Part shown: in pieces, positions 63,862 through 64,000 of the stretch
Numbering within the stretch: position 1 is the stretch's first letter
How the letters are laid out: every line of letters begins with the position of its first letter
Assembly (NCBI GenBank): GCA_037074705.1
Contig: CM073593.1
Coordinates: 99,967,738-100,031,737, forward strand
Origin: Zhengitettix transpicula
Lineage: Eukaryota > Arthropoda > Insecta > Orthoptera > Tetrigidae
Reading direction: 5' to 3'
DNA length: 64,000 nt
Translations under genes and position numbers: made by a program
The notes under the pieces: generated by a model
Seen by the model: only the letters and a program-made list of their open reading frames with translations
The model's database searches: none
Told to the model about the DNA's origin: nothing

Positions 63862-63990
63862 ATTAAATTTCACAATAAATAAATAAATCGGTCTCCAGTC
63901 AGCAGAAAAAAATTAATAAAGCAACTGACAAAAAACAACTACAGAACGGTTCGACCGTAATGTAGCACATCATCATGTCTACAATCGATT
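63862..63990 (-). repeat. Family J repeat with possible decayed core
   Basis: Landmarks TTTCACAATAAATAAATAAA and AAAAAAATTAATAAAGCAAC. On the minus strand near 63985-63938: CATGATGAT, a weak hairpin, then GAACCGTT, reminiscent of CTGANGA...GAAACGTT with two changes. Confidence 0.45.
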
Positions 63991-64000
63991 TGGAGCGTTA

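Overview
This is a window of an animal nuclear genome, most likely an insect. It is AT-rich, has one conserved gene split by GT-AG introns, and is otherwise filled with decayed retrotransposons, short retroposons, palindromic repeats and (TA)n microsatellites. There is no operon structure, phage or CRISPR. The species cannot be fixed from the sequence. A hemimetabolous insect with a fairly large genome would fit the repeat load.

The only gene I can support is on the + strand at about 10.1-17.5 kb. It encodes the PR65/A scaffold subunit of protein phosphatase 2A, a HEAT-repeat protein. Eleven coding exons give 589 complete codons in one open frame. Only the last one or two residues are uncertain. 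Left of it lie a short retroposon (1.27 kb), a tRNA-derived SINE (3.7-4.0 kb), a LINE 3' end (5.3-5.6 kb) and a 2.5 kb I-type LINE on the minus strand with an internal deletion (6.1-8.56 kb).

From about 18 kb to the end there is no recognisable host gene. The region alternates between (i) a roughly 550-bp A-tailed retroposon, called S here, with 12 copies plus one scrap, four of them with supporting target-site duplications; (ii) palindromic and tandem repeats (families A, B, D, E, F) sharing a core that resembles a hammerhead ribozyme: CUGANGA, one extra base, a hairpin of changing sequence, then GAAACGUY; (iii) LINE remnants (I, R1, CR1/Jockey-like and RTE-like); (iv) remnants of Penelope-like elements, with a reverse transcriptase piece at 42.1-42.6 kb (+) and a GIY-YIG endonuclease piece at 57.3-57.6 kb (-); and (v) GC-richer, apparently single-copy islands that look like non-coding conserved or regulatory DNA. 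Several islands carry CCCATAAA and CGGTCACG words.

The most interesting signal is the ribozyme-like core. It recurs about 20 times in at least five unrelated sequence contexts, with the hairpin sequence changing on both sides so that pairing is kept. It lies in the same interval as Penelope-like protein remnants, and known Penelope-like elements carry hammerhead ribozymes in their terminal repeats. The motifs here deviate from the canonical fold (an extra base before stem II, and a stem III of only ACGU), so activity is an inference, not a claim.
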